From Hemileia vastatrix (Eukaryota > Basidiomycota > Pucciniomycetes > Pucciniales > Zaghouaniaceae): a stretch of DNA of 64,000 nucleotides. The DNA is taken from contig JASXTE010000007.1 in assembly GCA_030280995.1 (NCBI GenBank), forward strand, positions 10,755,001 through 10,819,000, given 5' to 3'. Positions 22,780-34,573 of this stretch are shown here, one piece after another. Within the stretch, counting starts at the first letter, position 1. Each line of letters opens with the position of its first letter. Below the pieces are notes generated by a model. It saw only the letters and a list, made by a program, of their open reading frames with translations. It did not search any database and was not told where the DNA came from. The translations under genes were made by a program, and so were the position numbers.

Positions 22780-25651
22780 TTCATAGAATGCATTAAAGCT
22801 AATAATAAATTCTCAGCAAACACTCCTCACTGAGATCTGAAAAATTTTAAATTATTTTTTTGTATTTTTAAATTAATTTTTTTTATTTCTTTTTGGTGAT
22901 AATTTCATATGTGCTGACTTTTTAAAGGTCTTGATTCTAGATGATTTTTTTTTGCAAAAATTTGAAAAACTCACACACTTTTTCTTCTTTACATTCAAAT
23001 CATTAAATTTACTTTTCTAAATAGAGGTAACTCAACAAAACTCTATATCTGATTTTAAAAATTGGCATTACCCTCCCCTGTATTTTATTGAAGCAAGGGG
23101 TGGTTATCACCAAAATTTTTCCAAGTCATCAATTTCACATGTCATATTTGAAAATTTGGCAATACCCTCCCATGCATTTTATTAAAGTAAGGGGTGAAAA
23201 TCACCAAAACTTAATATATTTCAATAAATTAATAAATAAGCAAATAAGATATCTCAAATTTACTAGTTCTAAAGTAATGAAAATTCCTCAAGCCAAAATG
23301 CTGATAAAATCTAGAAACTATGTTTGGGACTTTCCACAGGTATAGGCAAGATGAACACCATGAAACAAATTAATTTTATCATGATTCCTATTCATAAAAC
23401 ACATGGTCATTGGCCCATTACTATACTTTATTAAACTGAAATATCAGATTTATTTATTAAAAATTTATGAAAGAATAAAAAATATTTGATAACTTTACTA
23501 ATCACCATACTTATTAGATCTACTTAAAGTTTTTTTCTATTTTTTACTTTTACCTTCTGTATTTACCTTTTTAATTCATTGAATTAGTTTTTGACTAATT
23601 TTGAAGGAGAAGCAAAAACAGGTAAATTCATGACAAGATTCCAAAATAGGGGGAGCTTTTGTTGTTTGGTGATTATCCTTAGAAGAGTTCCGAATAGTTT
23701 TGATGATTCCAGCTCCCAATCCAAAATTGACTATACAGTATTGATCTGGAAAGTATAACCCATGTTTTTTTTTTAGCTGGTGAAGAAATAGGTTGTCCAT
23801 TTATCAGATTGATATATAAGAAAATTCCAAAAGTAAGTTAATTGGAATTATTCTTATTGGTATAAACTTGCTATGAAAACCAGAATGTAATTTTTTTCAA
23901 GCGATTGGCCAAGAAATAATTGCGGGATCCTACCCTTTGGGAGAGTAGATCCTAGATAATCATCAGATAAGAGTTTCAGAAGTCTTACTCTCTAATTATG
24001 TAATATAAAAACACAAAGTAAACTAAGTGAAATTCAGAAAAAAAGGCTCAACTTTAAAGGTCAAAATCTCAGCAACCACTGAGCCAAATTCAAATCTGTT
24101 TTTGGTAAATAAAAGATAGGCTTCAGGAGAATTTTAAGTTAAATAAAAATTAATTTAATTAAATCTGACCTTAATCTGTTATATAGAAACATGAAATAAA
24201 AAGAAGTCAGAATGTGAAAAAGGCTCAACTTTAAAGGTAAAAATATCAACAACCACTAAAGCAAAGACAAATCTTTTTGTGGGAAATAAAAGATAGCCTT
24301 CAGGAGACTCTTTTGTTAAAAGGAAATTAGATTTGAGTTAACCTAACCTAAATTCCAAATCTTATTTTTAAAATGTCACAAAAACTTAAAAAGTGATAAT
24401 GAAAATGACAACATGAGGAGTTGAATAAGTCCACTGTTATCCAGATAAGAGTACTACATATATTTAAGTATGTTATTTTCATGGAAAGAATGAGGTATTA
24501 TATAGACATGAAAAAGGAGATGAAACTTACCTTGATTGAAAGGTAGGAAAAATAGAGTTAGAAAGAGTGAAGTTGGAATTTGAAGAAAACTGAATATGAA
24601 GCAAGTTAAATTCTTAAAGAATGTGCAATGTATGTGTTTTAATAACATGGAACCAAAAAAAGAAGTGAAAGAGGGGAAAGGATGATAATGATCATTCCAA
24701 AGAGGGATGAAAAGTAGGATGATGGAGCTAAAAAAAGAAACAAAAGAGGGAGAAAAGAAAAAAGGTTAATTTTACCTTTAAAATCAAAAAATAAACACTC
24801 GATAAAAAATTTAGATACAAAAAAGAAAAAAAAAACAGAAAAAAAACAAACAAAAAATATAATTAGAAATAATATAAGTAAAAATGAAAAGAATGACTTA
24901 CCTGGAGAGATGACTTGAGAAATCAATTTACTTCAAATTGTTTGAGCAATTGAAGAGAAGAGAAGGAAATGGATATGAGTGATAAAAGAAAAAAAGGATG
25001 ACTGAAAAATTATGTGATTGCAGAAAATATCTGATTTTATGTTATGTTGATGAAGGAAAAAAACAAGACTGTAACATGAAATTGAAAATCAAGGTTAATA
25101 TTCAAAAGAAAAAACCATTCTAAGGAAAAATTCATAAGAAGTCCCAAAAAACTTTCTAAAACTGGGTACAGATAGGTTAAGAAGTGTTTGAATGGTGTAC
25201 TAGGGGTATAAAGTACTTGAGGCTTTCTTGGAAGAAGGTAACATTTCCTGGACACTTTTGATAAAAAAAGAAAATATTCTTCAATATCAGAATCAGAATC
25301 TCAATCACAATCTAAGAGGAGATCAAGAGCTGTGAAAGTCATTACTTGATGTAGCTTATCATGATTTGAGAGTGAGGAAGGCATGGCTCTTATTTATTAT
25401 ATAAAAATGTAAAGATGTATGATGTTTTGAGTTATAAAATGTTATGCTGTGGAGTGCTGTGTATGAATGCAATGATGCTGACAAATCAGTGAAATAAAAC
25501 ATTATGGTGAAATTAACACTTTTTTTGAGAAAGTGAGGATTTGAGTGAAATAATTGACTTATTTCTCTTTGAAATCCACCAGTGTTGGGGCTAGTGTGTT
25601 TTGGAAATCCACACTTAAATAAGTGAAGATTTGCCAGAACTGACACCCCCT
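22780..25651 (-). mobile_element. Decayed Harbinger element E4, left end unclear
   Basis: The right end, CCAGAACTGACACCCCCT at 25651, and its subterminal blocks match E1 and E5. Interior blocks at 23030-24300 match 15350-16700 of E1. The left end is not intact; resemblance to E1 sequence begins near 22815 (CACTCCTCACTGA). A transposase remnant is present near the right end, and the rest shows no gene. Confidence 0.65.
25037..25345 (-). pseudogene. Harbinger transposase N-terminal remnant (E4)
   Basis: Minus-strand translation contains KCYLLPRKPQVLYTPSTP, against KRYLLPRKPQVLHTPKYT in the intact transposase at 27344-28603. Next to it is the counterpart of the acidic Ser/Asp leader. It then degenerates, and the DDE domain is missing. 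Confidence 0.6.
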
Positions 25652-25653
25652 AA

Positions 25654-26562
25654 TATTTCTGATGTTTTCATATGTGTTTATATAACCAAAGTAAATTTAA
25701 AATAATAATATTCCATAATCTAACGTTATAAAGATACATCAAAAAAATCAGGTGATATGGTTTAAATTTAAAAAGTAAAGCTTTAAATTCCAGGTTAAAA
25801 GGAGTTTTGAATAAATGAGCCACTGATTTTTTTATATTTTTTCTCCAAAAAAAATTCATAAAATCATTAGAAAGGTTAAAAGTGATGCTTTTGAAATAAA
25901 CAATAAAATTTTTAGTCTCTTTAAAGCTCTGGTGAAGTTCACAAGTTTTATGAATAATTACTGTGAATAGATCAGATTCTTAATCTCACCTTGTTTATAT
26001 TTCTATTAATTATTCATCAAACTCTTACTATTATTTCAGAACAGAATCATCCATGCTTGGTTAAGAGCTCAAGATGAGTTCAAAGGAGAGTTCAGTATCA
26101 GCTCATTGTAAGTTTCATCTGAGTTCAATCTGAGTTCCATCTAAGTTCAAGTTGAGAACTTGCTAACAAGTCCCTCTCCCCCCAATTATTGTGTGGTGAT
26201 AGGATTCACAGTTGAGTGAAGTAGCTGCCTTGTTGAGAGGTGCTTCATTTTTTTCAGTAGAAGGTTTGGGTGATAAGGGAAGTTTGAATTCACTGCCAAA
26301 TGAGCAGGTGGAGTGTGTAGATAGAAAAAAAAAGTTAAGTGTTTGCCACCAAAATTAAATAGGCTAGAGTGAAGAGAGACTTGAGGATGGCATCCACAAT
26401 TGTATGTCATGTGACTTGCTGACAAATTAATCATGGATGTGATAAGTTTGGGATCAGGAATTAGGAATGGAAGTTGGGGTATAAGAGGTGGTATATTGCA
26501 TTATCGTGCAATCCTTATCCACTAGCCCTGGGGCTAGTGGATAAGAATTATCTGCAATTAAT
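25654..26562. repeat. Dispersed repeat, second copy
   Basis: It matches 19434-20330 through several recognisable blocks, for example TGAGCCACTGATTT, GGTTAAGAGCTCAAGATGAG, TGTGTGGTGATAGGATTCAC and TTATCCACTAGCCC. It includes a short-period stretch of GAGTTCNATCTGAGTT units (26090-26160) that recurs near 59170-59215. There is no coding sequence. Confidence 0.7.
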
Positions 26563-26565
26563 AAT

Positions 26566-26764
26566 AGGGGGTATCAATGTTAGAAACTTCCATTTCAAAA
26601 TACCTATTTTTTCCATCAAATCAACCATGATTATTTTTTTAAATATTCCATATTGTGCCCCCAAAGCACCTTTTTACTGAGAATTAATGTCAAGTTTGTG
26701 GCTTTATTTTTGTGTTGTGAAATACCTTTTAGATCATTACACATTTCTAACTTTGATACCCCCT
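26566..26764. mobile_element. 199-bp Harbinger-type MITE M1
   Basis: Ends are AGGGGGTATCAATGTTAGAA and CTAACTTTGATACCCCCT, with AAT at 26563-26565 and 26765-26767. The uninterrupted version of the target is present at about 20303-20318 (AATTAATAATGTCTGAT), which shows that this block inserted cleanly with a 3-bp duplication. There is no coding capacity. Confidence 0.85.
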
Positions 26765-26834
26765 AATGTCTGATCCCAGCAAAAAAAAATCCTGATCCCT
26801 AATTGCGGATCAATGAACATTGATACCCCCTATT

Positions 26835-27032
26835 AGGGGGCATCAATGCTAGAAATTTTCAATTATTTACAAGGTATTTCACAAACAAAATAAAGCTAAA
26901 GAGTTGACATTATTTCTCTGTAAAAAGGTGTTTTTGGGGCACAATATGGCATATTTTAAATAATAATCATGGTTTATTTGGTGGAAAAAAGGGGTATGTT
27001 GAAATGGAAGATTTCTAACTAGGATACCCCCT
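26835..27032. mobile_element. 198-bp Harbinger-type MITE M2
   Basis: Ends are AGGGGGCATCAATGCTAGAA and CTAACTAGGATACCCCCT, flanked by ATT at 26832-26834 and 27033-27035. The interior (GGGGCACAATATGGCATATT) is the reverse complement of the M1 interior, so M1 and M2 are one family in opposite orientation. It sits exactly between the end of E3 and the start of E5. Confidence 0.85.
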
Positions 27033-27343
27033 ATTAGGGGGTGTCAGTTCTGGCAAATCCGCACTTACAAATCCGCACTTAAATTTGACCAAATCCGCAC
27101 TTAAATAAGTGCGGATTTCCAAAACACACTAGCCCCAATACTGGTGGATTTCAAAATGAAATAAGTCACTTATTTCACTCAAATCCGCACTTTCTCAACC
27201 AAAAGTGCTGATTTCACCATCAAGTCCCATTTCACTGATTTGTCAGCATCATCCCATTCATACGCAGCACTCCGCAGAATAACACTTCATAACTCAAAAC
27301 ATCGTACATCACTTACATCTTCATATCATATCATATAAGAGTC

Positions 27344-28603
27344 ATGCCTTCCTCACTTTCAAATCGTGATAAATTACATAAAGCAATGACTTTCATGGCG
27401 CTTGAACTGCTCTTGGACTCTGATTCCGATTCTGATCTAGAAGAAGATTTTGTCGTTTTATCAAAAATGGCCACGAAACGTTACCTTCTTCCCAGAAAGC
27501 CTCAAGTACTTCATACCCCCAAGTACACCATCCAAACACTTCTTAAACTATCTACACCCAGTTTTAGATGGCTGTTCAGGACTTCTCAGGAATGTTTCCT
27601 TAAATTGCTTGAGCTTATTCAGGATCATCCCATATTTCACAATAATTCTCAAAAAGAACAACGACATCCTTCAATTCAATTGGCCATCACACTATGTCAT
27701 TTGGGTTCAAATGGTAATGGAGCCGCTTTGAAACGTTTAGAAAATGTCTTTGATTTAGGGTATGGTTCAGTTAACACTTATACCAAACGATGTATCACTG
27801 CCATCAACTCCTTGGAATCTCAACTTCTCACCTGGCCAACAAAAGAAGAGCGACTTGAATCATCTCAGGTTATGCAAGCAGAGGGCTTTCCAGGATGTAT
27901 TGGTTTTGTTGATGGTACTACTATTCCTTTGAGCCAGAAACCTGCTCAAGGTGGAAACAATTACTTTGACCGTAAAAAGAGGTAGATTATTTTTAACTCC
28001 TTTCATCCTCCTTGAAACTAACACAAACAAATATATCTTCTTTATAGATATTCAATTAACGTTCAGCTTATATGTGACGTAAACAAAAAATTTATATCAT
28101 TCTTTGCTGGCTATCCTGGCTCATGTCATGACTCCTACGTCTTCCAAAGAATGCATATTTCAAATGAACCTGAAAAATTCTTTGATGAAAATCAGTATCT
28201 TCTTGCAGATTCTGCTTATGTGAATGGAAAGTATGTACTTCCTGCTTTTCGGGGAGCAGCTTCAGAAGACAGTCAAAATGCCAAATTCAACAATCATTTG
28301 GCAAAGTCAAGAGTCCGTATTGAACATTCTATTGGAATCTTGAAAGGCCGTTTTTCTAGTTTAAGGGAATTAAGAAGTCCTCTTAGAAATAAATCTGAAA
28401 TGGAGGCGGTGATAAACTGGATTCTGTGTTGCACTATACTTCATAACCTACTTGCTGACCTCAAAGATCAATGGTTAGAGCTGTATGAAGATGAACAAGT
28501 TGATTCACCTCCGACTATATCCAACACTTCTATTTCTCAATCAACTAGTATAAGGGCGAAAATCCTTCCAATAACACTCCAACATTTTTCAACGCAATTT
28601 TAA
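27344..28603 (+). CDS. PIF/Harbinger transposase (DDE superfamily endonuclease)
   Basis: Exons 27344-27981 and 28048-28603 are joined by a 66-nt GT-AG intron and give 397 residues. The protein has an acidic leader (LLDSDSDSDLEEDF, 23-36), a helix-turn-helix-like part (about 105-150, HPSIQLAITLCHLGSNGNG), then the DDE nuclease fold. FVDGTTIPL contains D190, SCHDSYVF contains D241, LLADSAY contains D267, and RVRIEHSIGILKGRF contains E305. These are the conserved acidic positions of the DDE_Tnp_4 family, though which Asp is the second catalytic residue cannot be decided by eye. Length is normal for Harbinger. The enzyme cuts and joins element ends in the nucleus and usually needs a Myb/SANT partner, which this element lacks. 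Confidence 0.92.
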
Positions 28604-28898
28604 TTTTTTTCTCTTTCTCTTCAAATTATCAATTTGCATGTATTATTCACTGAGAATGGTAAATTTTTTTGCATATTTTTTTGGTTTTTGAATTTGCTGT
28701 TAAAGTCTTATTTTTTTTTCTCTCTGTGTTTTCTTTCATCAACTCAACATGAAATCGCATATTTTCAGCAAACGCATATTTTTTCAGTCACTCAAAGGTT
28801 GGGAAAGAGTTGGAAGGGAAGATTAAGGGTTCCGAGGCATTTTAAATGAAGAAAAGGGTCTGGGAGAGGTTGAGAGGGGTGAAATGGGGATCAAAAGA

Positions 28899-30290
28899 GG
28901 ATGGCATACAATGGGGCTGGGAGGATAGCGAAAGGCATGGGGAGGGAAGACAAGCATGTGTTGATAGAATTGAAAGGGATGGAGATTGGTGCAAACAGAG
29001 TGTGAAAATAGGAGGATGAACTCTGTTCTTCGGGCGAAGAACAGAGTTCACTTCCATAAAATATTAGCTGAAACATAGTTTTCAATTCTGTAAAAACAGT
29101 TGTAAGTAATAGAAAAAGTCACTGATTTTTTTTATATGTAATCCTTGCTTTACGAGGAGACTTTTGTGACGAAGCAGATTTTTGAATTACCTTTAAAAGA
29201 GGATGGCATACGATGGGGCTGGGAGGATAGCGAAAGGCATGGGGAGGGAAGACAAGCATGTGTTGATAGAATTGAAAGGGATGGAGATTGGTGCAAACAG
29301 AATGTGAAAATAGGAGGATGAACTCTGTTCTTCGGGCGAAGAACAGAGTTCACTTCCATAAAATATTAGCTGAAACATAGTTTTCAATTCTGTAAAAACA
29401 GTTGTAAGTAATAGAGAAAGTCACTGATTTTTTTATATGTAATCCTTGCTTTACGAGGAGACTTTTGTGACGAAGCAGATTTTTGAGTTACCCTTTGAGA
29501 TTTGGAATGTCTGGGAGGCATTATGAAACTGGCACATAACAAGAAAAAAGATTAAAAAGTAGAAGAAATAAGTAAAAAAGAATGTAAACATGCCTGGTCA
29601 AAATATTGAAAATGTTGGAGATTGGTGCAAACAGAATGTGAAAATAGGAGGATGAACTCTGTTCTTTGGGCGAAGAACAGAGTTCACTTCCATAAAATAT
29701 TAGCTGAAACATAGTTTTCAATTCTGTAAAAACAGTTGTAAGTAATAGAGAAAGTCACTGATTTTTTTTATATGTAATCCTTGCTTTACGAGGAGACTTT
29801 TGTGACGAAGCAGATTTTTGAGTTACCCTTTGAGATTTGGAATGTCTGGGAGGCATTATGAAACTGGCACATAACAAGAAAAAAGATTAAAAAGTAGAAG
29901 AAATAAGTAAAAAAGAATGTAAACATGCCTGGTCAAAATATTGAAAATGTTGGAGATTGGTGCAAACAGAATGTGAAAATAGGAGGATGAACTCTGTTCT
30001 TCGGGCGAAGAACAGAGTTCACTTCCATAAAATATTAGCTGAAACATAGTTTTCAATTCTGTAAAAACAGTTGTAAGTAATAGAAAAAGTCACTGATTTT
30101 TTTTCTATGTAATCCTTGCTTTACGAGGAGACTTTTGTGACGAAGCAGATTTTTGAGTTACCTTTTGAGATTTGGAATGTCTGGGAGGCATTATGAAACT
30201 GGCACATAACAAGAAAAAAGATTAAAAAGTAGAAGAAATAAGTAAAAAAGAATGTAAACATGCCTGGTCAAAATATTGAAAATGTCAGGA
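28899..30290. repeat. Four-copy tandem array with an internal hairpin
   Basis: Units begin near 28899 and 29201, with further units of 334-335 bp after 29500. Each contains the inverted repeat GAACTCTGTTCTTCG...CGAAGAACAGAGTTC (about 29015, 29319, 29653, 29988). The first two units share a GATGGCATAC...AAAGGGATGGAG segment. The last two instead share CTGGGAGGCATTATGAAACT and a block ending TGGTCAAAATATTGAAAATG. Similarity is very high, so amplification is recent. Minus-strand open frames repeat with the units and show no domain. Confidence 0.85.
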
Positions 30291-30918
30291 AGGGGTGTGT
30301 GCCGAGGATTGATGGGTAGGTAGCGAGGAAGGTCAGTGTGTCACATGTGACAGGGATGGGGTAAGAAAGGAAGGGATGTTTTGTGGCCAAAATGTGGTTG
30401 TGAAAAAAAACGGGAAAAAAGTGCTGATTTGAGGTCATAACTGACACCCTTTTTTGAAATAAGTGACTTTTTTGCAAAATTTAAGTGCTGATTTGTAAGT
30501 GCTGATTTGGTTTGAAATCCGCACTTAATTTAAGTGCAGATTTGCCAGAACTGACACCCCCTATTGTGTATATTTCACTTTGAGCGTAGTGAATCAAACG
30601 GCAATAATTTTGACAATAAAGTTGTCTTCTTAAGATACCTACACACACATTGGTTCAACAATACATTCTTGATAATTAAAGCAAAGACAAGATTTTGGCA
30701 ATTAAAATAATCCTTAAAATTTAAAAAAACAAATTTGTTGGCTGGGATCAAACACTTGCAATGCGAATAATAATCATTCACTTTTTTACATTTGCTAGTA
30801 AATGCACTACACAGCGAGCCGAGCATACCAAAAAATAAAAACATAATAGATGAATATCATGTTTTAACTACCCAAAGTCGAGCTGATCAAACAATCAAAA
30901 AACAAAACTTTGTAACAA

Positions 30919-31714
30919 TTACGAAGCTTCCATAATGGCATTGATCAAATCCCCTTGGCTGCTTCGTAGGGCTTTAACTGTGCAGCAAAATTATGAGTCC
31001 TAGAGCCATGAAGCTGGAACTGAGGAGATAAACCACTAACCAGCTTTCGCTCTAGAGCATTTAGTTTGGTTCATCACTGTCGCAATGTCATCAGCGTCCA
31101 AACCGGCATCATTCACTTCTGCATTTTCATCATCGTCTGGGTCAGGTGCACCGCCCATCATGGCAGCCGCCTTACCGGTTGCTGGACCCCGGCCAGTTTG
31201 CCTATTTTGGCCATACCCACCCATCATGCCCATTCTCATACTGGCATTTGAATTCATCCCAGCAGCGTTAGCAAAAGCTCCTAAGCTGCTAGATTGATCT
31301 TCAGATTTCGCTTCTCCGAAGACAATATAGCAGTTTGAAAGTGAGGATTTGTAGACTTCAGCCTTTGCGATTACTATGAATTGCTATGAAGCAAAAGGCA
31401 GTGGCATTGTGACAAAAAATTGATTGAGATTAGTATGCAGGCAGAAAACATCAATCAAACTATGTTTATGGATCCCACACAGGGAGTGCGGAAAGTGAAA
31501 GTCGTCTTCATCAATCAAATATAAGACCTACGCCTTTAGGCCGTCGCATCGTAACTCTCTGAATGCCTTCAACTTTCTTAAGACCCAACTTGGAAAGCGA
31601 TTTGCGAGCCTTGCGCTCTGCCCGTGACTGGAGACTGTCGTCGCCAGCTAAAGGGCCCGAGGCATCGGTGTCCAAAAGATCGAGTTCGGGATCTGATTCA
31701 GGAGAGGCAGCCAT
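30919..31714 (-). CDS. EGD2: Nascent polypeptide-associated complex subunit alpha
   Basis: Exons on the minus strand are 31714-31532, 31383-31041 and 30977-30919, with introns of 148 and 63 nt (GT-AG), giving 194 residues. The N-terminus is acidic (about 1-25). The NAC domain spans about 28-92, with [28 protein letters not shown] and [11 protein letters not shown] Gly/Met-rich linker follows. The C-terminal UBA domain (about 153-194) reads [19 protein letters not shown] then [19 protein letters not shown]. With the beta subunit it binds nascent chains at the ribosome exit and prevents mistargeting. The start at 31714 was chosen because the family's acidic leader begins there; the frame stays open upstream to 31861 without family similarity. 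The splice sites restore the conserved UBA sequence exactly. It is the only host housekeeping gene recognised here. Confidence 0.93.
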
Positions 31715-34464
31715 GATAAGAAAGCAAGAGGAACGTTGAGATGGGACGGAAGAGATGGCTGCGTAAGACGATGGATAGGTTTGAGGATGAGAGTCAAATA
31801 GGTTTCGAGGTCTCTTTGCATTGCCTGGCCGCTTGGATTTGTAAAGCTGGGGTACATACAATCAAAGGGAAAGTATGAAGGCTTGTTGAGGGATTTGTTC
31901 TATCCAGGTCTATAGGATTGATAATATTTTGGGTTTTGGTGGTTTACTTAAATAAACAGCCTCAATCAGCCTTATTCGAATTCACCAGACTATTAATAAT
32001 TTGAACTCCAATATTGATGAAGTATCAAACAGTTGAGAAGAAAACTTCCTCTTTAGTCCATTTTTTCTTTATCTTGGAGGTCTTCTTCTTCACTATCATA
32101 CGATCTAACACATTTATCTGAAGAAAATTAGGAACACCACAATCATCTGATGAAAGAAGTTGATGCGAAATTTTTCAAACCACATCGCTTAATTGCTCCT
32201 ATTCACTGGCTAGCAACAATTGTTGACTGAATAATTTATCTCTAATATTATAATTTCTAGCACAAATTTACATATACTGCTGTTACAAAAACAAAAAACT
32301 TGTGCCTTTCTTTATAACGCGCACACACACAAACACTACATCTAGCACTAGGTTTTTACTTTACGATCAAAAGTTAGAAGGTTGCTGTTGGCCCGATCGT
32401 ACAACCAATGGTTTGCAAGATCTGCAGAGAAGATTCGATAATTGGGTGTGTGTGCATTATTGGGAAACAGCAGTTATCAAAAATTAAACCTTCACGTAAA
32501 AGCCTAATTCCAAATGTTCCTATTAATTTTTTGTTTTTAGAATGAAAGCTTGATGGCAATAACTGTATCTGTTTATCTATCCCGCACCTATTCTTAACAA
32601 TGTTGATAATTGGAAAAATAATTGTCAAAAATAAAGTGAAAAAGAAAACTAATAAGGGCAAGCGCAAACATAAAATGAGATAAAAATATCAAAACAAGCA
32701 ATATAAAGGACTGAATTTCAAGGAGAAATGAAAAATTATTTTCTCAAAATAGAAAATAAATATGTAAAATAAATACATCAAAGAAAACATTACAGTTTAT
32801 GGAAGTTTTAGCACCGTGATGATTAAATAAAAATAGCACCCTTCCAGCTTTTGTCCTTGACTTAATCCATTGGGGCCTTGGTCAATGTTTAGTCAGGAAA
32901 GGAGAGTGACGCTTACCATGATTTGGGACCGTCAAAAATCACAGAATCACACCTCTGACAAACTATACTTGAGCTTTTTGCGAAATACAATTTACCATAC
33001 TGGTATAGTGGTTTCCAAAGATTCAAATCTTGCTTAGTACATAATCATCTTGGTTTCTTTTATTTCATTCATTAGCTAGTTGACACAAACTGGTCAAATG
33101 GAGAAGAGTTTGTTAAAAAAGGAACAATTCAAAGCTTGGAGGCCCTGCTCTGTTATCAAGATGGTGATGTTAATAGCAAGAGAGAAGAATACCTGTAGTT
33201 CAAAATGAATGTTAAAATGAATCAGTTCAAAGGGTTTCCATCTATATTTTTATAGAAAAAATTTTTAAAACACATTTGAGAAATGAGTATTAAAGAGAAA
33301 AATCGTTTTCAGACCGAGCAGTACACCCACTTTTGAAAGAATAATAACTGATTAACAGAGTCGAAATTAGAAATTGATAAAGAAAAATCTAATGGGATCT
33401 AATATCTCCAGCTTTACACCACCAAACGCATCTAGTCTAAAAATCCAAAGAATACAGTTTTTCAGGGACGTCATGTTTTTTCTTATGACAGAAAACCTGG
33501 TGTCAGATTTTCATCCGTAACTAAAATCAGATAAAACCGTTTCATTTATATTTTATCTCATACTCTTATTTTATTTTTTTATTTTTTGCAGTGTATAGAG
33601 CGGTAATATGGTTTCATTGATATAAATATATATATTAAAAATTTATCTATAATGAAATGGCATTGAGGGGATAGATATGATCTTCAGAAAAGAAAAGCTG
33701 CAACCTGTTAGCAGGTGCCAGCATTTTTTTCCTAGTGGAAAGAAGGTTATTTTGTTTGAACCAAACACGTATCAAAACACCAATGTTATCCTGTTTCTTC
33801 TCTGTAATGTGAAAATTTCCCTGGAGAGGGGAGTGTCAGCCTGGAGATTCCCAGGACTGAGTAAAAAGTACTTACAAATTATGTTAATCACATGGACTAT
33901 ACATGGGAACAATAATTAGAAGCACACAAGTTGTAAACATAAGTGAAATTAATGATAAAATACAATATATGCTAGTATTACACCTTATATACACGCATAT
34001 ATCCACCTTTTATAAATCTTATGTACTTAATATTAATTTAAAATATGTCAGAGTAGCCTTAAGAGCCTTAAACATAAGGCTACATAATGTTTAAGTAGAC
34101 ATAAAGCTGTTATTTGCATTTTTTTATGGAAAAAACAAGAAATGCGCTTTAAATCACTTAAAAGCTGGATATATGTGCTATAAAATTGATATTATCAAAA
34201 ATGCGCTTTAACAGATCAATTTTTCTTAATTAAAAATATTGATTTGGCTATTCAAATTTATAAAAATAACATGTTTCAAATTTGGTGTTTTTTATGCCAG
34301 AGATGGCCTCTGTGTACTGGCCACATACTGCCTGCATTTTTCCTGAGTCAATAGCTTCATTTTTAGCAAAGTTAGCTTTTTCACACTATAATTACCCCAT
34401 ATTATATGCCCACTGTGGGGAAACACACTAAAATAAGCAACAGGTGCTTAATTAGTGTCCTAAT
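31715..34464. other. Intergenic region upstream of NAC alpha
   Basis: No convincing ORF or RNA gene. The first few hundred bases above 31714 should hold the NAC alpha promoter, but no clear motif was identified. Base composition is less extreme than in the repeat regions. A possible LTR remnant lies at 33834. The block TGGTATAGTGG (33001-33011) followed by GATTCAAATC resembles tRNA A and B boxes but is spaced too closely. Confidence 0.5.
33834..34020 (+). repeat. Possible truncated LTR start of the chromovirus family
   Basis: The sequence begins TGTCAGCCTGGAGATTCCCA, preceded by the purine run GGAGAGGGGAG. Chromovirus LTRs here begin TGTCAGCCAGGCTNTCCCAG after AGAGTGAGGGAG. The similarity fades within about 40 bp and no right end was found, so this is tentative. 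Confidence 0.3.
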
Positions 34465-34573
34465 TGCTGAGTAGTTAAGCTTATGTACTTAGTTATTGTG
34501 AGTAAAACCTGCTGCAGTGGCATCCAGGTTCTCCAGTTCTTTCTGGAGTCCTGAGTGCTGATACCATGCAACA
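34465..34573 (+). repeat. Copia 5' LTR
   Basis: A 109-bp repeat beginning TGCTGAGTAGTTAAGC and ending ACCATGCAACA. It matches the 3' LTR in TTAAGCTTATGTACTTAGTT and in the end block. GGTTATGGGC directly after it is the candidate primer binding site, with the tRNA not assigned. Confidence 0.8.

Larger units (their letters stand above)
21104..26831 (+). mobile_element. Harbinger-like element E3 with nested insertions
   Basis: It starts AGGGAGTATCAATGTTGACT and ends ACATTGATACCCCCT, flanked by ATT at 21101-21103 and 26832-26834. It carries the longest Myb/SANT-like pseudogene in the region (21504-22751) and was later entered by a decayed transposase-bearing element (E4, to 25651) and by a 199-bp MITE (26566-26764). 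The ends match E2 rather than E1 and E5, so two terminal-repeat families coexist here. Confidence 0.7.
27036..30562 (+). mobile_element. Harbinger element E5 with intact transposase
   Basis: A 3527-bp element with ends AGGGGGTGTCAGTTCTGGCA and TGCCAGAACTGACACCCCCT (18 bp or more of near-perfect inversion) and ATT on both sides (27033-27035, 30563-30565). Subterminal sequences repeat an AAATCCGCACTTA-like block several times at each end. These are likely transposase or Myb-partner binding sites, by inference. It carries an intact two-exon transposase (27344-28603). Where E1 has the Myb-like partner gene there is a four-copy tandem array (28899-30290), so E5 lacks the partner. Confidence 0.9.

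Noticed and set aside
28842..30056. Several 64-71 residue minus-strand ORFs repeated in series
   Set aside because: They recur only because the DNA is tandemly repeated. They are Ser/Pro/His-rich with no domain and no conserved start context.
33001..33045. tRNA-like A and B box sequence (TGGTATAGTGG and GATTCAAATC)
   Set aside because: The two boxes are far too close together, and no acceptor stem can be folded around them.
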